In this document: positions 63,199-64,000 of the stretch, piece after piece | How positions within the stretch are numbered: the first letter of the stretch is position 1 | How the letters are laid out: every line of letters begins with the position of its first letter | Program-made: the position numbers and the translations under genes | The notes under the pieces: generated by a model | Told to the model about the DNA's origin: nothing | What the model saw: the letters and a program-made list of their open reading frames with translations, nothing else | Database searches by the model: none | Source of the DNA: Mucilaginibacter sp. OK283 | GTDB lineage: Bacteria > Bacteroidota > Bacteroidia > Sphingobacteriales > Sphingobacteriaceae | Direction of reading: 5' to 3' | DNA length: 64,000 bases | NCBI RefSeq assembly: GCF_900110415.1 | Contig: NZ_FODR01000006.1 | Span: 310,001 to 374,000 of the forward strand

Positions 63199-64000
63199 TT
63201 AGAGGAATATAGGCCTATCCAACTTAATAGCTATCCTGTAAGCCGCGTTCATTAATCCCACATGGCTGTATGCCTGTGGAAAATTCCCCCATTGGCTGCC
63301 GTCATTTTCATCCACGTCCTCGCTGAAAAGTAGCAGGTGATTGGAGTATTTGAGCAGGTTACCAAACTCGCGCTGGGCATCATCAATGCGGCCAACACTG
63401 GCCAGCGCTTCAACGTACCAAAATGCGCAGATAAGGAAAGTGGTTTTAGGTTTGCCAAAATCATCCTTGTATAAGTACCTGTAAAATAATCCATTAGTTG
63501 CTTTTAGCTCATTTTCAAGTGCAATTAAATGATCCTTTGCCCGCTGCGATGTTGGGTCGAGGTAATTCATCATGATAAGCTGTAAGGTACTGGCATCCAG
63601 GTTTGAACTGCCTGCCGAGTTGGTGTATACTTTCCTAATAGGGTCATAACAGCTTTCAATATGCGCGGCTGCGCGTTCTTTTAAAGCTATTGCCTTATCA
63701 ATCAGTTCCTGATTATCAATCGTACGCGCCATTTTTTCGGCTGCTGAAGCTCCTGCCCATTGAAACAAATTACTGTAACAGTGGATATTGGCCATGTTAC
63801 GGAACTCCCAGATGCCGGCATCTTTCTCGTCAATTGTAAACTCAATCTTATTCAGCAAAAACTCAATCCATCGTACCGAGTCTTTCCTTTCTGAGAAAAC
63901 AAAGCGATGATCGGTGTAAAGTGGTAACATAGAGATCATTACCTGCCCGTAAATATCGTTCTGAATATGTTCGGATGCCTGGTTGCCAACGCGTACCGGC
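63199..64000 (-). CDS. Glycoside hydrolase family 15 protein, C-terminal part (5' end beyond window)
   Basis: The frame is open from the stop at 63199 to the window edge, so the gene is cut; at least 267 residues are seen. Motifs fit the C-terminal alpha6/alpha6 barrel of GH15 (glucoamylase/trehalase-type): VGNQASEHIQNDIYGQVMISM, WEFRNMANIHCYSNLFQWAGA, FLICAFWYVEALASVGR and NFPQAYSHVGLMNAAYRIA near the end. The initiator ATG at 63939 is internal, since the VGNQASEHIQN segment upstream is clearly coding. It converges with the trehalose synthase fusion, so trehalose or alpha-glucan hydrolysis is a sensible role. Confidence 0.9.
   Translation of the reverse strand, partial: PVRVGNQASEHIQNDIYGQVMISMLPLYTDHRFVFSERKDSVRWIEFLLNKIEFTIDEKDAGIWEFRNMANIHCYSNLFQWAGASAAEKMARTIDNQELIDKAIALKERAAAHIESCYDPIRKVYTNSAGSSNLDASTLQLIMMNYLDPTSQRAKDHLIALENELKATNGLFYRYLYKDDFGKPKTTFLICAFWYVEALASVGRIDDAQREFGNLLKYSNHLLLFSEDVDENDGSQWGNFPQAYSHVGLMNAAYRIAIKLDRPIFL

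Overview
The window reads as a chromosomal segment of a Bacteroidota bacterium, most likely Sphingobacteriaceae and close to Mucilaginibacter or Pedobacter. This placement is an inference from gene families and signals, not from a marker-gene comparison. Support comes from promoters with a TAnnTTTG -7 box and a TTG/TTTG element about 20 bp upstream, weak or absent Shine-Dalgarno sequences, families typical of the phylum (DUF2723, DUF3857/transglutaminase, RemB/Wzi-like barrel, DUF1080, DUF1348, PepSY-like secreted proteins) and typical intergenic inverted repeats. No rRNA, CRISPR array, phage or insertion-sequence transposase was seen.

Layout. 0.2-2.6 kb: a secreted DUF1080 sugar-hydrolase-like protein and a beta-propeller lipoprotein. 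2.8-9.9 kb: a minus-strand RND efflux cluster (SDR, TetR, TolC-type channel, adaptor, pump) with a shared candidate operator. 10-11.3 kb: HxlR regulator, tRNA-Leu(CAA), hscB. 11.4-17 kb: surface-polysaccharide genes (kdsA, arabinose-5-phosphate isomerase, UDP-sugar dehydrogenase, WcaJ-type initiating transferase) plus a cytosolic BtuF-like protein. 17-21.4 kb: DinB-like protein, SF1 helicase, and a TetR/SDR pair with its own palindromic operators. 22-28 kb: phosphosugar mutase, lipase-like hydrolase, class II aldolase, iron-permease-like protein, GNAT. 28-34.8 kb: DNA-repair-like proteins (zincless Fpg/Nei, AlkZ-like), AraC, PNPOx-like, DUF1348, AhpD-like, Wzi/RemB-like barrel. 35-40.8 kb: DUF2723 membrane glycosyltransferase-like protein and a DUF3857-transglutaminase-DUF2569 protein.

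41.0-54.4 kb is the most unusual part: seven tightly packed plus-strand genes behind one -7 box. They encode an HD-PycTM fusion, polyphosphate kinase 1, an SdiA-regulated-like lipoprotein, a PAP2 phosphatase, a metallophosphoesterase fused to an Omp85-like barrel, a GAF protein with a cyclase-like DIRNST motif, and a second Omp85-like protein. The two barrel proteins share a middle domain whose motifs resemble FAM20/HipA-type kinases. A converging gene (54.6-55.7 kb) encodes a DisA-like diadenylate-cyclase domain. Together the genes suggest envelope phosphate and nucleotide signalling, but no such system is proven here.

56-64 kb: YbjJ-like MFS transporter, SDR, two near-identical secreted PepSY-like proteins with copied promoters and terminators, a trehalose-6-phosphate synthase/phosphatase fusion, and a converging GH15 gene that runs off the window end. 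Several MITE-like inverted repeats lie in the gaps of this last part.
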